A stretch of 64,000 nucleotides of DNA from Glaesserella australis. GTDB taxonomy: Bacteria; Pseudomonadota; Gammaproteobacteria; Enterobacterales; Pasteurellaceae. Where the stretch lies: positions 116,330-180,329 of the forward strand of contig NZ_PTPX01000002.1 of NCBI RefSeq assembly GCF_003260095.1. Reading direction: 5' to 3'. The notes beneath the pieces are model-generated. The model saw only the letters and a program-made list of their open reading frames with translations. It had not been told where the DNA came from and ran no database searches. The number at the start of each line of letters is the position of its first letter. The first letter of the stretch is position 1. The position numbers and the translations under genes were made by a program. Shown here one piece after another: positions 17,912 through 28,001 of the stretch.

Positions 17912-18679
17912 CTAAAAAGCAAAATACCCCTGATCCCACAACATTTTAGCAACCATCACAAATGACATAATCACGATCAACGGGCGAATAATCTGTTTGC
18001 CCTTTGTCACCACCATTCTAGCCCCAAGGGATGCACCGATAAATTGCCCAATCATCATCAAAAAGCCGACTTTCCACAAAATCGCACCGCCCAAGATAAA
18101 GAAAATCAGCGAGGCGATATTCGAAGTAAAGTTCAACACTTTGGCGTGAGCCACGCTTTGCGTTAAGTTAAAACCAAGTAACAGCACAAAAGCAAGGGTG
18201 AAAAACGACCCTGTGGCTGGACCGAATAAGCCGTCATAAAAGCCAATCCCCATTGCAGCGGTACAGGCAAACATTGGATAGCTCATTCGTTGGCGGCGTT
18301 GTTCATCGCCTAAACTTGGGCTAAATAAGAAGTAACAGCCAATAATTAAAATCAAAAAAGGCAGTACAACTTTTAGGGCATTGACATCAATTAACTGCAC
18401 CAAAATCGTACCGATTGCCGCACCGATAAAGGTCAGCACAATCAACAGCCAGATTTGTTTCAGATCCACCGCCTTTTTCCGCACAAAATAGAGTGAAGCG
18501 GAAAAAGAACCGCCACAGGCTTGTAATTTATTCGTGCCAAGAGCAACAGCAGGGGGAATGCCGACAGAAAGTAGGGCAGGGATCGTAATCAATCCGCCGC
18601 CACCTGCAATAGCGTCAATAAACCCCGCAACAAAAGCAGCGACAAAGAGAATAGCGAGAAGATCTAGTCCGAGTTCCAT
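17912..18679 (-). CDS. TSUP (TauE/SafE/YfcA) family membrane transporter
   Basis: Inner-membrane protein of the sulfite-exporter TauE/SafE family, 255 aa, with about seven or eight hydrophobic segments and the family's internal duplication (FVAGFIDAIAGGGGLITIP near the N-terminus; a second glycine-rich GATGS-type motif, FGPATGSFF, in the second half). It resembles E. coli YfcA. Substrates of this subgroup are unknown; sulfur compounds or organic anions are possible. It is followed by nth on the same strand. Confidence 0.88.
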   Translation of the reverse strand: MELGLDLLAILFVAAFVAGFIDAIAGGGGLITIPALLSVGIPPAVALGTNKLQACGGSFSASLYFVRKKAVDLKQIWLLIVLTFIGAAIGTILVQLIDVNALKVVLPFLILIIGCYFLFSPSLGDEQRRQRMSYPMFACTAAMGIGFYDGLFGPATGSFFTLAFVLLLGFNLTQSVAHAKVLNFTSNIASLIFFILGGAILWKVGFLMMIGQFIGASLGARMVVTKGKQIIRPLIVIMSFVMVAKMLWDQGYFAF

Positions 18680-18746
18680 ATATTTTCCTTGTTGTATAGC
18701 CGTTTCTTACAGATTTCGGACACACGCAGTGTGTCCGTCTATCATA

Positions 18747-19847
18747 TTAATAATGCACCACCATTTCATCTCGATGAAACACCACCGAACCAAATTCATA
18801 GCCGAGAATGGCTTCAATATCGGTTGATTTTTTGCCTTTAATTAACGCAAGAGCATCGCTGTTGTAACGGCTAATGCCAAGAGCTAATACCTTGCCGTCA
18901 AGGTTACAAATTTTGGCGACTTCCCCACGTGCGAATTGCCCTTCGATTTTCACAATACCTGCAGGTAACAGCGATTTGTGTTGTACCACAAGAGCATTTT
19001 CAGCCCCTTGATCGATAAAGATCGTACCAGCAGGAGGCGCCCCAAAGAGCCACTGTTTACGCCCTTCGATTTTGTCTAATTGAGCCAAGAAACGTGTACC
19101 GATTTCTAAGCCTTGTGCCACATCAAAAATCACATTTGGGCGTTCCCCTGACGCAATCGCCGTTTCCACACCTGAACGGGTCGCAATATCAGCGGCAGTA
19201 ATTTTGGTACTCATTCCGCCCGTGCCGAGCGTTGTGCCACTGCCCCCTGCCATTTGACGAATTTCAGGGGTAATTTTTTCTACTACAGGAATACGTTTGG
19301 CATTTGGATTTTTGCGTGGATCGCTGTCAAATAGCCCTTCCTGATCGGTCAATAAAATCAACAATTCCGCTTGAGCCAAAATCGCTACCAACGCCGATAA
19401 ATTATCGTTATCGCCGATGCGAAACTCTGCTGTTGCCACCGCATCATTTTCATTGATGATCGGGATAATTTGTTGATCAAGCAAAGCCGTGAGCGTATCT
19501 CTTGCATTTAAAAAGTGATCTTTGTTCTCAATATCGGCACGGGTAAGCAACATCTGTCCGATTTTGATGTTGTAAATGGAAAAGAGACTTTCCCACACTT
19601 GAATAAGCTGACTTTGCCCCACTGCCGCCAAAAGCTGTTTGCTGGCTAAGGTTTTCGGTAGCTCACGATGCCCCAAATAATCACGCCCAGCGGCAACTGC
19701 CCCAGAGGTAACAATGATGATACGATGCCCCTGTTGGTGCAGTTGGGCTACTTGTTTAACGATTTCTAGCATATGTGGACGGCTTAAACTTTTAGTGCCG
19801 TGGGTTAAGGTGCTAGTGCCTAGTTTGACTACGATTGTTTTTGCCAT
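18747..19847 (-). CDS. proB: Glutamate 5-kinase
   Basis: First enzyme of proline synthesis: phosphorylates glutamate to glutamyl-5-phosphate. The start at 19847 ([17 protein letters not shown]) is the family start and gives 366 aa; the frame continues 183 bases upstream into the folA promoter side and folA itself, which is not real. There is an amino-acid kinase domain (1-260) with KLGTSTL, NENDAV and GTGGMSTKI motifs, then a C-terminal PUA domain (about 275-360). proA is not adjacent. It is divergent from folA with a 79-base shared promoter region. Confidence 0.96.
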   Translation of the reverse strand: MAKTIVVKLGTSTLTHGTKSLSRPHMLEIVKQVAQLHQQGHRIIIVTSGAVAAGRDYLGHRELPKTLASKQLLAAVGQSQLIQVWESLFSIYNIKIGQMLLTRADIENKDHFLNARDTLTALLDQQIIPIINENDAVATAEFRIGDNDNLSALVAILAQAELLILLTDQEGLFDSDPRKNPNAKRIPVVEKITPEIRQMAGGSGTTLGTGGMSTKITAADIATRSGVETAIASGERPNVIFDVAQGLEIGTRFLAQLDKIEGRKQWLFGAPPAGTIFIDQGAENALVVQHKSLLPAGIVKIEGQFARGEVAKICNLDGKVLALGISRYNSDALALIKGKKSTDIEAILGYEFGSVVFHRDEMVVHY

Positions 19848-19926
19848 AATGTTGTAAAAAAAGAAAAGAAATTGACCGCTATTATCTGCTAAAATCTGCC
19901 TTATTTCAAAACGAATCAGGAACAAA

Positions 19927-20418
19927 ATGAAAATAAGTGTAATAGTTGCACGTACCTTAAATAAGGTGATCGGTAAAGGGAATGCAATGCCGTGGCATTT
20001 GCCGGTGGATTTGGCGTGGTTTCGGGCCAATACGGTGGGTAAACCCGTGATTATGGGGCGGAAAACCTATGAATCTATCGGCAGATTGTTGCCGAAACGC
20101 CCGAACATTATTCTTTCTCGTTCAGGCTTTGCGGTGGGTGGAGCTTATTCGGCAGAAAGCCTTGAACAAGCGGTTGAATTAGCTAAAAGTTTTGCAAATA
20201 GTGATGAAATCATGATTATTGGTGGGGGCGAGCTATTTAAACAAGCGATGCCATTGGCAGATAAGCTTTATCTCACTGAGATTCAAGCTAATATTGAAGG
20301 TGATACTTTTTTTGACTTTGATGAAAGCCAATGGAAGTTGGTTGAAGAGAAATGGTCGAAAATTGATGAGCAAAATGATTATATTTGTAGATTTTGCTGC
20401 TTTATTCGTAACATTTAA
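19927..20418 (+). CDS. folA: Dihydrofolate reductase
   Basis: Reduces dihydrofolate to tetrahydrofolate with NADPH; target of trimethoprim. Length is 163 aa. Seen: N-terminal strand MKISVIVA, the Met20-loop equivalent [11 protein letters not shown], the substrate-binding acid Asp28 (LPVDL), NADPH contacts [12 protein letters not shown], and MIIGGGELF. The tail ([12 protein letters not shown]) is slightly unusual and Cys-rich compared with the common ending, but the fold should be complete. Divergent from proB. Confidence 0.96.
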   Translation: MKISVIVARTLNKVIGKGNAMPWHLPVDLAWFRANTVGKPVIMGRKTYESIGRLLPKRPNIILSRSGFAVGGAYSAESLEQAVELAKSFANSDEIMIIGGGELFKQAMPLADKLYLTEIQANIEGDTFFDFDESQWKLVEEKWSKIDEQNDYICRFCCFIRNI

Positions 20419-20477
20419 TCAACAAATGTTAAAATTTAAGTGCAAAACGTATTATTGTTAATCAAATGAGTAGAATA

Positions 20478-20497
20478 AATGTGATTAATTTCACAAA
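20478..20497 (+). promoter_or_regulatory. CRP (cAMP receptor protein) site upstream of lldP
   Basis: AATGTGATTAATTTCACAAA contains both half-sites of the CRP consensus exactly: TGTGA (20480-20484), six bases, TCACA (20491-20495). It lies about 100 bases before the lldP start, in a 174-base A/T-rich intergenic space. Expected effect is activation of lactate uptake when preferred sugars are absent. The matching -10 box is not certain. Confidence 0.8.
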
Positions 20498-20592
20498 ATG
20501 GTTATATTCTGCTTTTTTATTTTAATATTTTCTCTAGAATGCCAACTCCCATTGTTCCCCTAGGGGTGTTTTTTATTATTTAGAGGTATTCT

Positions 20593-22188
20593 GTGGCTCT
20601 ATTTCTCAGTATTTTTCCTATCGTTTTACTTATTTATTTAATGGTAAAACGTAACGCATTACCATCTTATGTCGCCTTACCGTGGATTGCGGTGGTTGTG
20701 CTTATTATCCAATTGATTTATTTCGGAACTGATATTCAAACTGTTAGTGCCAATATTGTTTCTGCATTGATTGCAGTTCAAACGCCAATTACTGTTATTT
20801 TTGGCGCAGTTCTTTTCAACCGTTTTTCAGAAGTTTCAGGTGCAACGGATATTCTGCGTAAATGGTTAGGTAACATTAACCCAAACCCTGTGGCACAGTT
20901 GATGATCATTGGCTGGGCATTTGCCTTTATGATTGAAGGTGCAAGTGGTTTCGGTACGCCTGCGGCGATTGCTGCACCAATCCTTGTGGGTATTGGTTTC
21001 CATCCACTTAAGGTAGCGATGTTAGCGTTAGTGATGAACTCTGTACCAGTTTCATTCGGTGCAGTTGGTACACCAACGTGGTTCGGTTTAGGTCCATTAC
21101 AGTTACCTGAAGAACAAATTCTTGAGATTGGTTCTATTACAGCCTTTATTCACTCTATTGCTGCGTTCATTATTCCTGTGATGGCTTTACGTTTAATCGT
21201 AAGTTGGCAAGAGATCCGCAAAAATATCGTGTTTATCTACATCAGTGTTTTTGCTTGCGTGGTTCCTTACTTCTTACTTGCACAAGTAAACTATGAGTTC
21301 CCATCACTTGTGGGCGGTGCTATCGGTATGGTGATTTCTGTTTGGGTGGCAAATAAAGGTATCGGTTTAGCTAAAGTAGATAATACCGTTGATAGCAATG
21401 CTGTGACTACTGCTCAAGTAGTAAAAGCGCTATTCCCAACAGGGTTATTAATTGCGATCTTAATCATTACTCGTATCAAGCAATTACCGTTAAAAGCAAT
21501 GATGAATGATGCAACATCTTGGTTTAGCATGCAGTTAGGTTCATTAGGTACATTTGATATTAGCCATGGTTTGATCTTTAGCTTAAAAGAAATTTTTGGT
21601 ACGACGATCAGTTCAAACTATAAGTTACTCTATGTACCAGCGCTAATCCCATTTGTGATTACCGTATTAATTGCAATTCCTGTATTTGCGGTATCGGCAA
21701 AAAATACTAAAGATATTTTTGCAAGTAGCTTAAAACAAACTAAGAATCCATTCTTTGCCCTTGTAGGTGCATTAATTATGGTGAACTTAATGCTTGTTGG
21801 TGGCGATGATTCTATGGTGAAAATCATCGGTAAAAGCTTTGCTCAAGCAACAGGAGAATATTGGACAATCTTCGCATCTTACTTAGGTGCAGTAGGTGCG
21901 TTCTTCTCTGGTTCTAATACTGTATCAAACTTAACTTTCGGTAGTGTTCAGCTTTCAACAGCAATGGAAACGGGTCTATCTGTTAGCTTAATCCTTGCGG
22001 TACAATCTGTTGGTGGTGCGATGGGTAACATGGTATGTATCAACAACATCGTTGCAGTATGTTCTGTATTGAACATTAACAACAAAGAAGGTGAAATTAT
22101 CAAACACACTGTTGTACCAATGTTTGTTTACGGTGTAATTGCGGCACTTTCCGCACTCTTTATTGTACCGTTATTCTATAATGTGTAA
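20593..22188 (+). CDS. lldP: L-lactate permease
   Basis: Proton-coupled lactate (glycolate) importer of the LctP family, inner membrane, 531 aa with about 12 or more hydrophobic segments. Typical sequences include MIEGASGFGTPAAIAAPIL in the first half and the FFSGSNTVSNLTFG segment near the end. The start is GTG at 20593, supported by AGAGG six bases before it. A small hairpin with a T-run (20547-20575) lies in the leader and could attenuate. It is followed by a terminator-like hairpin and then lutABC, so uptake and oxidation of lactate are adjacent. Confidence 0.95.
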   Translation: MALFLSIFPIVLLIYLMVKRNALPSYVALPWIAVVVLIIQLIYFGTDIQTVSANIVSALIAVQTPITVIFGAVLFNRFSEVSGATDILRKWLGNINPNPVAQLMIIGWAFAFMIEGASGFGTPAAIAAPILVGIGFHPLKVAMLALVMNSVPVSFGAVGTPTWFGLGPLQLPEEQILEIGSITAFIHSIAAFIIPVMALRLIVSWQEIRKNIVFIYISVFACVVPYFLLAQVNYEFPSLVGGAIGMVISVWVANKGIGLAKVDNTVDSNAVTTAQVVKALFPTGLLIAILIITRIKQLPLKAMMNDATSWFSMQLGSLGTFDISHGLIFSLKEIFGTTISSNYKLLYVPALIPFVITVLIAIPVFAVSAKNTKDIFASSLKQTKNPFFALVGALIMVNLMLVGGDDSMVKIIGKSFAQATGEYWTIFASYLGAVGAFFSGSNTVSNLTFGSVQLSTAMETGLSVSLILAVQSVGGAMGNMVCINNIVAVCSVLNINNKEGEIIKHTVVPMFVYGVIAALSALFIVPLFYNV

Positions 22189-22192
22189 TCTT

Positions 22193-22220
22193 AGGTGGGC
22201 GGAGCCCACCTTTCTTTTTT
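22193..22220 (+). terminator. Terminator-like hairpin between lldP and lutA
   Basis: Perfect 8-bp arms AGGTGGGC / GCCCACCT with a GGA loop and a T-rich tail, 5 bases after the lldP stop and 25 before lutA. It probably lets only part of the transcripts continue into lutABC. Confidence 0.75.
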
Positions 22221-22244
22221 AATTGATTTTTTGTTGGAGTTTTT

Positions 22245-22976
22245 ATGAACGTGAATTTTTATGTCACCTGCATTGCCGATATTGTCAAAGCAGGGGTTGC
22301 AAAAAATAGCGTACTATTATTAGAAAAATTGGGATGTAAAATTACATTTCTTGAAAAACAAGGCTGTTGTGGACAACCTGCGATTAACAGTGGGTACACT
22401 AAGCAAGCACTAGCAGGAATGAAAAATTTAGTTGAGACTTTCGAAGTTAATGACTATCCAATCGTTGCTCCAGCGGGTTCTTGCGTATATGCCATTAAAA
22501 CATACCCAGAACATTTTGCGCGTTTTGGTGAGCCAGAATGGGCAGAACGTGCTAAGAAAGTTGCTGATCGTTTTCATGATTTAACTGACTTTATTGTTAA
22601 TGTACTTGGCGTAACCAATGTTGGTGCAACTTTAACAGGCAAAGCAGTTTATCACCCATCTTGTAGCCTTTCTCGTAAATTAGGTATTGTGAATGAGCCA
22701 GTGACGTTGTTACAAAATGTAAAAGGCCTAGAGCTTTTACCTATTGCTAACCAACAAACCTGTTGTGGTTTTGGCGGGACATTCTCGGTCAAAATGGCAG
22801 AAATTTCAGGCGAAATGGTTAAAGAAAAAGTAGAACATATTGCCGAAGTTGAACCTGAGTATTTAATCGGTGCGGATGTGAGTTGCTTAATGAATATTGG
22901 CGGACGTTTAAGCCGTGAGGGAAAAAATATTAAAGTCATGCACATTGCAGAAGTTTTGATGCAGGAGGGCAAATAA
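22245..22976 (+). CDS. lutA: Lactate utilization protein LutA
   Basis: Subunit of the LutABC iron-sulfur lactate oxidation complex (YkgE in E. coli). It holds two CCG-type cysteine-rich domains like those of heterodisulfide reductase and GlcF: GCCGQPAIN near residue 42 with a downstream SCVY, and SCSLSRKL ... TCCGFGGTF in the second half. These cysteines ligate iron-sulfur clusters. Length is 243 aa. There is one base between its stop and the lutB ATG, so the pair is coupled. Together with LldP next door this gives NAD-independent oxidation of imported L-lactate to pyruvate. Confidence 0.94.
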   Translation: MNVNFYVTCIADIVKAGVAKNSVLLLEKLGCKITFLEKQGCCGQPAINSGYTKQALAGMKNLVETFEVNDYPIVAPAGSCVYAIKTYPEHFARFGEPEWAERAKKVADRFHDLTDFIVNVLGVTNVGATLTGKAVYHPSCSLSRKLGIVNEPVTLLQNVKGLELLPIANQQTCCGFGGTFSVKMAEISGEMVKEKVEHIAEVEPEYLIGADVSCLMNIGGRLSREGKNIKVMHIAEVLMQEGK

Positions 22977-22977
22977 G

Positions 22978-24384
22978 ATGTCATTAAAAACCAGCAATCT
23001 TGCCTTTAAAAAACGTGTTGACGATCAAATCCATAACGCCATGATGCGTAAGGCGGTGGTGAAAGCTCAAGAAACCATCGGGGCAAACCGTCAAAGAATG
23101 GTAGATGAACTTGGCAACTGGGAAGAGTGGCGTGATGATGCGAAACAGATCCGTAATCACGTATTAGCGAATTTAGACGCTTATCTCTATCAATTGAGCG
23201 AAAAAGTGCAACAAAACGGCGGAAAAGTCTATTTTGCAGAAACTGCCGAAGAAGCGACCGCTTACATTCGCCAAATTGCCTTAGAAAAAAATGCGAAAAA
23301 AATCGTGAAGTCTAAATCGATGGTAACGGAAGAGATTGGTTTAAACCACGTCCTTGAAAACGAGGGAATCAAAGTGGTGGAAACCGACTTAGGTGAATAT
23401 CTGTTACAAATCGTGGGCGATAAACCATCACACATCGTTGTGCCAGCGATCCACAAAGATCGCCACAAAATCCGTCAAGAATTGCACGAACAGTTAGGCT
23501 ATAACGGTTCTGAAACACCAGAAGAAATGACCGCATTTGTACGTCAAGTGATCCGTAAGGATTTCTTAGAAGCAGATATCGGTATTAGTGGTTGTAACTT
23601 TGCGGTTGCAGAAACGGGTTCAGTCTGTTTAGTAACCAATGAAGGTAACCTACGTTTAGCGACCACTGTGCCAAAAACCCATATCGCTGTAATGGGTATG
23701 GAACGTCTAGCGCCTACATTTAAGGAAGTTGACGTACTTATCACTATGTTAGCTCGTAGTGCAGTAGGGGCAAAACTGACCGCTTACAACACTTGGCTAA
23801 CAGGTCCACGCCTTGAAGGTGAAACGGATGGCCCTGAAGAGTTCCATTTAGTGATCGTCGATAACGGTCGTTCACAAATCCTTGAAAGCGAATTTAAAGA
23901 AGTATTACGCTGTATCCGTTGCGGTGCGTGCTTAAACACTTGCCCGGCTTATCGTCAAATTGGCGGACACGGCTACGGCTCGATCTATCCAGGTCCAATC
24001 GGCTCGGTGATTTCACCACTGTTAGGCGGTTACGATGAGTTTAAAGAGTTGCCTTATGCTTGTTCACTCTGTACTGCGTGTAACTCAGTATGTCCAGTGA
24101 GAATTCCATTGGCACAGTTGATCTTAAAACACCGTGAACATATCGCACAAAGTGGTATGACTCCAACGGCAGAGCGTTTATCAATCTTCGGTTTTAATTT
24201 CGCTAACTCACATCCAACTCTATGGAAAGTGGGCGTGAATATTGGAGCGAAAGTTGCTGGTAAGTTCATTAAAAACGGCAAAGCCCCAATTCAAGTGGGT
24301 GCATTAGCTGAATGGACAAAAGCCCGTGATTTACCTTCTGCTGAAGGTGAGAGTTTCCGTGATTGGTTCAATAATAGAGGATAA
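22978..24384 (+). CDS. lutB: Lactate utilization iron-sulfur protein LutB
   Basis: Main subunit of the LutABC complex (YkgF). The N-terminal two thirds is a LUD (DUF162) domain; the C-terminal part has two ferredoxin-type 4Fe-4S motifs, CIRCGACLNTCP and CSLCTACNSVCP. Length is 468 aa, normal for the family. It carries electrons from lactate toward the respiratory chain. It starts one base after lutA and ends four bases before lutC. Confidence 0.95.
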   Translation: MSLKTSNLAFKKRVDDQIHNAMMRKAVVKAQETIGANRQRMVDELGNWEEWRDDAKQIRNHVLANLDAYLYQLSEKVQQNGGKVYFAETAEEATAYIRQIALEKNAKKIVKSKSMVTEEIGLNHVLENEGIKVVETDLGEYLLQIVGDKPSHIVVPAIHKDRHKIRQELHEQLGYNGSETPEEMTAFVRQVIRKDFLEADIGISGCNFAVAETGSVCLVTNEGNLRLATTVPKTHIAVMGMERLAPTFKEVDVLITMLARSAVGAKLTAYNTWLTGPRLEGETDGPEEFHLVIVDNGRSQILESEFKEVLRCIRCGACLNTCPAYRQIGGHGYGSIYPGPIGSVISPLLGGYDEFKELPYACSLCTACNSVCPVRIPLAQLILKHREHIAQSGMTPTAERLSIFGFNFANSHPTLWKVGVNIGAKVAGKFIKNGKAPIQVGALAEWTKARDLPSAEGESFRDWFNNRG

Positions 24385-24388
24385 GCGA

Positions 24389-25090
24389 ATGGATTTACAA
24401 AATCGTGAGAATTTCTTAAACAAGTTAGCGGAAAGAATGGGCAGACCACGTCAGTTAGTGCCTGAACCGATGCCAACATTGGAAAATAACCATGCGACAA
24501 CACGTTTAACTGATCGTACTCAAGCTCAACGATTAGAAGAGTTCGTTAATTTTGCTAAAGTGATGATGACTGATGTTGCAGTTGTAAAATTGGAAAATTT
24601 AGTGACGGAAGTGAGCGCTCTTTGTGATAAATACGGCGGTGGAAGTATTATTATCAACAATGATAGCCGTTTAGCCGATTTAGGCATTACGCCTGCGCTA
24701 CAAGAAAAATACGATAGTTACGTTTGGGATCACAATGCTGAAAGCAGTCTTAATATCGACAAAGCAGAAAAAGCGAATATCGGCGTAGTATATGGCGAAT
24801 ATGGATTAACGGAGTCAGGCGGTATCGTACTATTTTCTGATAAAGAATTTGGACGTTCAGTCAGCTTGTTACCTGAAAAATCCATTGTTGTGTTAAAAGC
24901 AAGCACAGTATTACCTCGAGTAGCACAACTTGCGCAGATTCTTCATGAAAAAGCGCAACGTGGAGAAAGAATGCCTTCTTGTGTAAATATTATTTCAGGT
25001 CCAAGTGCCACAGCAGATATTGAGTTAATCAAAGTCGTTGGTGTACATGGTCCTGTAAATAAAATTTATGTTGTCATCGACGATTTATAA
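24389..25090 (+). CDS. lutC: Lactate utilization protein LutC
   Basis: LUD-domain subunit of the LutABC complex (YkgG), 233 aa. The ATG at 24389 (MDLQNRENFLNKLAERMGRP) is preferred over an in-frame start at 24326 that would overlap lutB by 59 bases, because the family starts here and GAGGATAAG precedes it. The segment ADIELIKVVGVHGP near the C-terminus is the conserved LUD ending. Third gene of the lut operon, followed by a strong terminator. Confidence 0.94.
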   Translation: MDLQNRENFLNKLAERMGRPRQLVPEPMPTLENNHATTRLTDRTQAQRLEEFVNFAKVMMTDVAVVKLENLVTEVSALCDKYGGGSIIINNDSRLADLGITPALQEKYDSYVWDHNAESSLNIDKAEKANIGVVYGEYGLTESGGIVLFSDKEFGRSVSLLPEKSIVVLKASTVLPRVAQLAQILHEKAQRGERMPSCVNIISGPSATADIELIKVVGVHGPVNKIYVVIDDL

Positions 25091-25095
25091 TTCAG

Positions 25096-25124
25096 AAAAA
25101 GTCTCACATTAGTGAGACTTTTTT
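25096..25124. terminator. Bidirectional terminator between lutC and pyrD
   Basis: Arms AAAAAGTCTCAC / GTGAGACTTTTTT, 7-bp G/C core extended by A:T pairs, loop ATTA. The right arm tail overlaps the last bases of the convergent pyrD gene (stop at 25123). Confidence 0.85.
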
Positions 25125-26130
25125 ACGTTCTAATTTCTTTTACCAGTTGGTGAATCAATGCTGGTCCTTGATAAACCATAGCAGAGTAGAGCTGTAATAA
25201 ACTTGCTCCTGCGTCGATCTTCGCTTGCCCTGATTGTACCGAGTGGATACCGCCACTACCAATAATCGGAATTCTGCCTTTTAACTCTTGCGACAGTTGT
25301 CGAATGATTTGCGTACTTAAGGTATCAAGTGGTTTGCCACTTAACCCACCTTGCTGATCAGCAAAAGGGAGTCCAGCAACGCTTTCTCGAGAAAGTGTCG
25401 TATTTCCTGCAATCACACCGTCAATTTGATGACGAATCAAGCTGTCTGCCACAGAAGCGATCTCTTCAGAAGAAAGATCAGGGGCAATTTTTAATATAAG
25501 CGGTCGGTAAACGGCAAATTTTTGCGAAAGGAGAGCTTGTTCTGCTTTAAGGGATTTAAGTAACTCATCTAAAGCATCACCATACTGCAATGAGCGCAGA
25601 TTTTTTGTGTTGGGTGATGAAATGTTTACTGTCACGTAGCTGGCGTGTGGATAGACTTTGCGCAGACAAATTTGATAGTCATCTAAGCTATTTTCAATAG
25701 GTGTGGTCGCATTTTTACCGATATTAATGCCAAGTATGCCGTTATATTTGGCTTTTTTAACATTTTCAATCAGTACATCAACACCGTGGTTATTAAAGCC
25801 GTTACGGTTAATAATGCCTTCTGCTTCAATAAGACGAAATTGACGAGGACGAGAATTACCGTCTTGAGCAACAGGGGTAACGGTGCCAACTTCAATAAAC
25901 CCAAAGCCAAGTTTAGCAAAGCCATCAATCGCTTCGCCGTTTTTATCTGCACCTGCGGCTAAACCAATCGGATTTTTAAAATGTAATCCCATTACTTCAA
26001 CAGGATTATCAGGTAGAGAGCAACTAAGGGAAAAAGGCGATTTACCGAGTAATTTTAATGATTGGATCGCAAACTGATGCGCATTTTCCGCATCAAGATT
26101 AAAAAGAAATTTTTTGATGAGTGAGTACAT
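25123..26130 (-). CDS. pyrD: Dihydroorotate dehydrogenase (quinone), class 2
   Basis: Fourth step of pyrimidine synthesis, membrane-associated FMN enzyme that passes electrons to quinones. Length is 335 aa with the class-2 N-terminal amphipathic extension ([20 protein letters not shown]). Motifs: [38 protein letters not shown] with the catalytic-serine type region, and GSGGIHS for FMN phosphate. It lies downstream of prs on the same strand but beyond a terminator. Confidence 0.96.
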   Translation of the reverse strand: MYSLIKKFLFNLDAENAHQFAIQSLKLLGKSPFSLSCSLPDNPVEVMGLHFKNPIGLAAGADKNGEAIDGFAKLGFGFIEVGTVTPVAQDGNSRPRQFRLIEAEGIINRNGFNNHGVDVLIENVKKAKYNGILGINIGKNATTPIENSLDDYQICLRKVYPHASYVTVNISSPNTKNLRSLQYGDALDELLKSLKAEQALLSQKFAVYRPLILKIAPDLSSEEIASVADSLIRHQIDGVIAGNTTLSRESVAGLPFADQQGGLSGKPLDTLSTQIIRQLSQELKGRIPIIGSGGIHSVQSGQAKIDAGASLLQLYSAMVYQGPALIHQLVKEIRT

Positions 26131-26150
26131 TTTGTATTTGTAGTTAAAAG

Positions 26151-26175
26151 AAAAAACCCAACCTTTCGGTTGGGC
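26151..26175 (-). terminator. Intrinsic terminator of the lolB-ispE-prs operon
   Basis: On the minus strand GCCCAACC-GAAA-GGTTGGGT followed by a run of T; an 8-bp stem with a stable GAAA tetraloop, a few bases past the prs stop. Confidence 0.9.
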
Positions 26176-26181
26176 TTTAAA

Positions 26182-27132
26182 TTAGTGACTAAACATAGCA
26201 GAAATAGATTCTTCGTTACTAATACGACGAATTGCTTCGGCTAACATACCAGATAGGGTTAATACACGAACTTTGTTCAATGCACGAATTTCGTCTGAAA
26301 GTGGAATAGTATCTGTCACAATCACTTCGTCTAATGCATCGTTTGCTAAATTTTTCGCTGCACTACCAGAGAATACCGCATGAGTCGCATAAGCAAATAC
26401 ACGACGAGCACCACGTTCTTTTAACGCTTCAGCCGCTTTGACTAAAGTACCGCCAGTATCGATCATATCATCAACTAAAATGCAATCACGATCTGCAACA
26501 TCACCGATAATATGCATTACTTGTGCTACATTGGCTTTAGGACGACGCTTGTCAATGATTGCCATGTCGGCATCATTTAATAATTTTGCAATAGCACGTG
26601 CACGAACCACACCGCCGATATCAGGTGAAACAACGATTGGGTTAACTAAATCAGTTTTTTTCAAAATATCTTCGATTAAAACAGGAGAACCAAAAACGTT
26701 ATCTACTGGGACATCAAAGAAACCTTGAATTTGTTCAGCGTGAAGGTCACAAGTTAAAACACGATCAACACCCACACTTGAAAGGAAGTCTGCAACCACT
26801 TTTGCTGTAATTGGCACTCGAGCAGAACGTACGCGACGATCTTGGCGAGCATAGCCAAAATATGGAATAACAGCGGTAATTCGACCTGCTGATGCACGGC
26901 GAAGAGCATCAACCATGACGATTAATTCCATTAGATTGTCATTCGTTGGTGCACAGGTTGATTGCACAATAAAAATGTCACCACCACGTACATTTTCATT
27001 GATCTGTACTTGAATCTCACCATCGCTGAAACGACCTACTGTTGCATCACCGAGAGAAGTATAGAGACGTTCAGCAATTCGTTTTGCTAATTCAGGGGTA
27101 GCATTTCCAGCGAAAAGTTTAATATCTGGCAT
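26182..27132 (-). CDS. prs: Ribose-phosphate pyrophosphokinase (PRPP synthetase)
   Basis: Makes PRPP from ribose-5-phosphate and ATP for nucleotide, His, Trp and NAD synthesis. Length is 316 aa against 315 in E. coli. Seen: the conserved [16 protein letters not shown], the flexible-loop basic motif [13 protein letters not shown], the Mg/ATP motif [14 protein letters not shown], and the PRPP-binding loop [10 protein letters not shown]. Last gene of lolB-ispE-prs, the same order as in E. coli, with 23 bases after ispE. Confidence 0.98.
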   Translation of the reverse strand: MPDIKLFAGNATPELAKRIAERLYTSLGDATVGRFSDGEIQVQINENVRGGDIFIVQSTCAPTNDNLMELIVMVDALRRASAGRITAVIPYFGYARQDRRVRSARVPITAKVVADFLSSVGVDRVLTCDLHAEQIQGFFDVPVDNVFGSPVLIEDILKKTDLVNPIVVSPDIGGVVRARAIAKLLNDADMAIIDKRRPKANVAQVMHIIGDVADRDCILVDDMIDTGGTLVKAAEALKERGARRVFAYATHAVFSGSAAKNLANDALDEVIVTDTIPLSDEIRALNKVRVLTLSGMLAEAIRRISNEESISAMFSH

Positions 27133-27155
27133 TTTGGATAAACCTCTAGTGTAGA

Positions 27156-28001
27156 TTAGGGAGATAAATTAAGGGTTTGATGTAAAGGCGACAGGTTTTT
27201 GCCTTGAGCGACAAAGCCGTGAATATTTGTAGGCTTAAGGGCAAAAACTCGACGAGCTTCTTCTTCATCATCAAATTCGGCAAATACACAGGCACCAGTG
27301 CCGGTTAACCGAGACGGCGCATATTGTACCAACCAATTAAGCAGATCATCAACCTTTGAATACAGATCTCTAACAATTTTTTCGCAATCGTTTGCATAAG
27401 CTGTGTTGAGAAGTTCTGATAAAGGGCGTTTTGGTGTATCGCGGGTTAAATCTGGGTGATTAAAAATCGCTGCTGTGGCAATAGATTCATCTGGTTTTAA
27501 TACCACATACCATTTTTCTTTTGGCTGGCAAGGTGTCAGTTTTTCGCCAACGCCTTCAGCGAAAGCGGCAATACCATGCACAAAGATAGGCACATCAGCA
27601 CCGAGAGTGAGCCCGATTTCAGCAAGTTGTTCAAGAGAAAGCCCTGTTTTCCAAAGGACATTTAAGGCGACTAATACTGTTGCAGCATTTGATGAACCTC
27701 CCCCAACGCCTCCACCCATTGGCAAACGTTTTAGCACGCCAATTTTTGCCCCTTGCTGACAAGCGGTCTTTTCTTGCAATAATTTTGCAGCTCGGTAAAT
27801 CAAGTTCTGTTCAACAGGAACGCCGATGATTTCATTTGTGAGTTTAATATCAGGATCGTCGCTGATCTCAATATCAATCTCATCACCAAAATCAAGAAAT
27901 TGAAAGAGCGTTTGCAATTCGTGATAGCCATCTGACCGCTTGCCTGTGATATATAAAAACAGGTTAAGTTTTGCAGGGCTTGGAAAAGTGAGTTTCGTCA
28001 T
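27156..28001 (-). CDS. ispE: 4-diphosphocytidyl-2-C-methyl-D-erythritol kinase
   Basis: GHMP-family kinase of the MEP isoprenoid pathway, 281 aa. The start at 28001 ([17 protein letters not shown]) overlaps the lolB stop by one base (TAATG) and is preferred over a TTG four codons upstream. Motifs: [12 protein letters not shown], the ATP-binding [18 protein letters not shown], and [10 protein letters not shown] near the end. Two later or parallel pathway genes, ispD and ispF, lie at 41-42 kb. An uptake signal lies inside the gene near 27760. Confidence 0.96.
   Translation of the reverse strand: MTKLTFPSPAKLNLFLYITGKRSDGYHELQTLFQFLDFGDEIDIEISDDPDIKLTNEIIGVPVEQNLIYRAAKLLQEKTACQQGAKIGVLKRLPMGGGVGGGSSNAATVLVALNVLWKTGLSLEQLAEIGLTLGADVPIFVHGIAAFAEGVGEKLTPCQPKEKWYVVLKPDESIATAAIFNHPDLTRDTPKRPLSELLNTAYANDCEKIVRDLYSKVDDLLNWLVQYAPSRLTGTGACVFAEFDDEEEARRVFALKPTNIHGFVAQGKNLSPLHQTLNLSP

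Noticed and set aside
17829-17939. N-terminal extension of nth (37 extra residues)
   Set aside because: It translates a palindromic repeat, and the ATG at 17828 gives exactly the family length.
19848-20030. N-terminal extension of proB running into folA
   Set aside because: It would overlap folA on the other strand and includes the shared promoter; the family start is at 19847.
20547-20575. Riboswitch ahead of lldP
   Set aside because: Only a short imperfect hairpin with a T-run; it matches no riboswitch core I know and may simply be the folA terminator.
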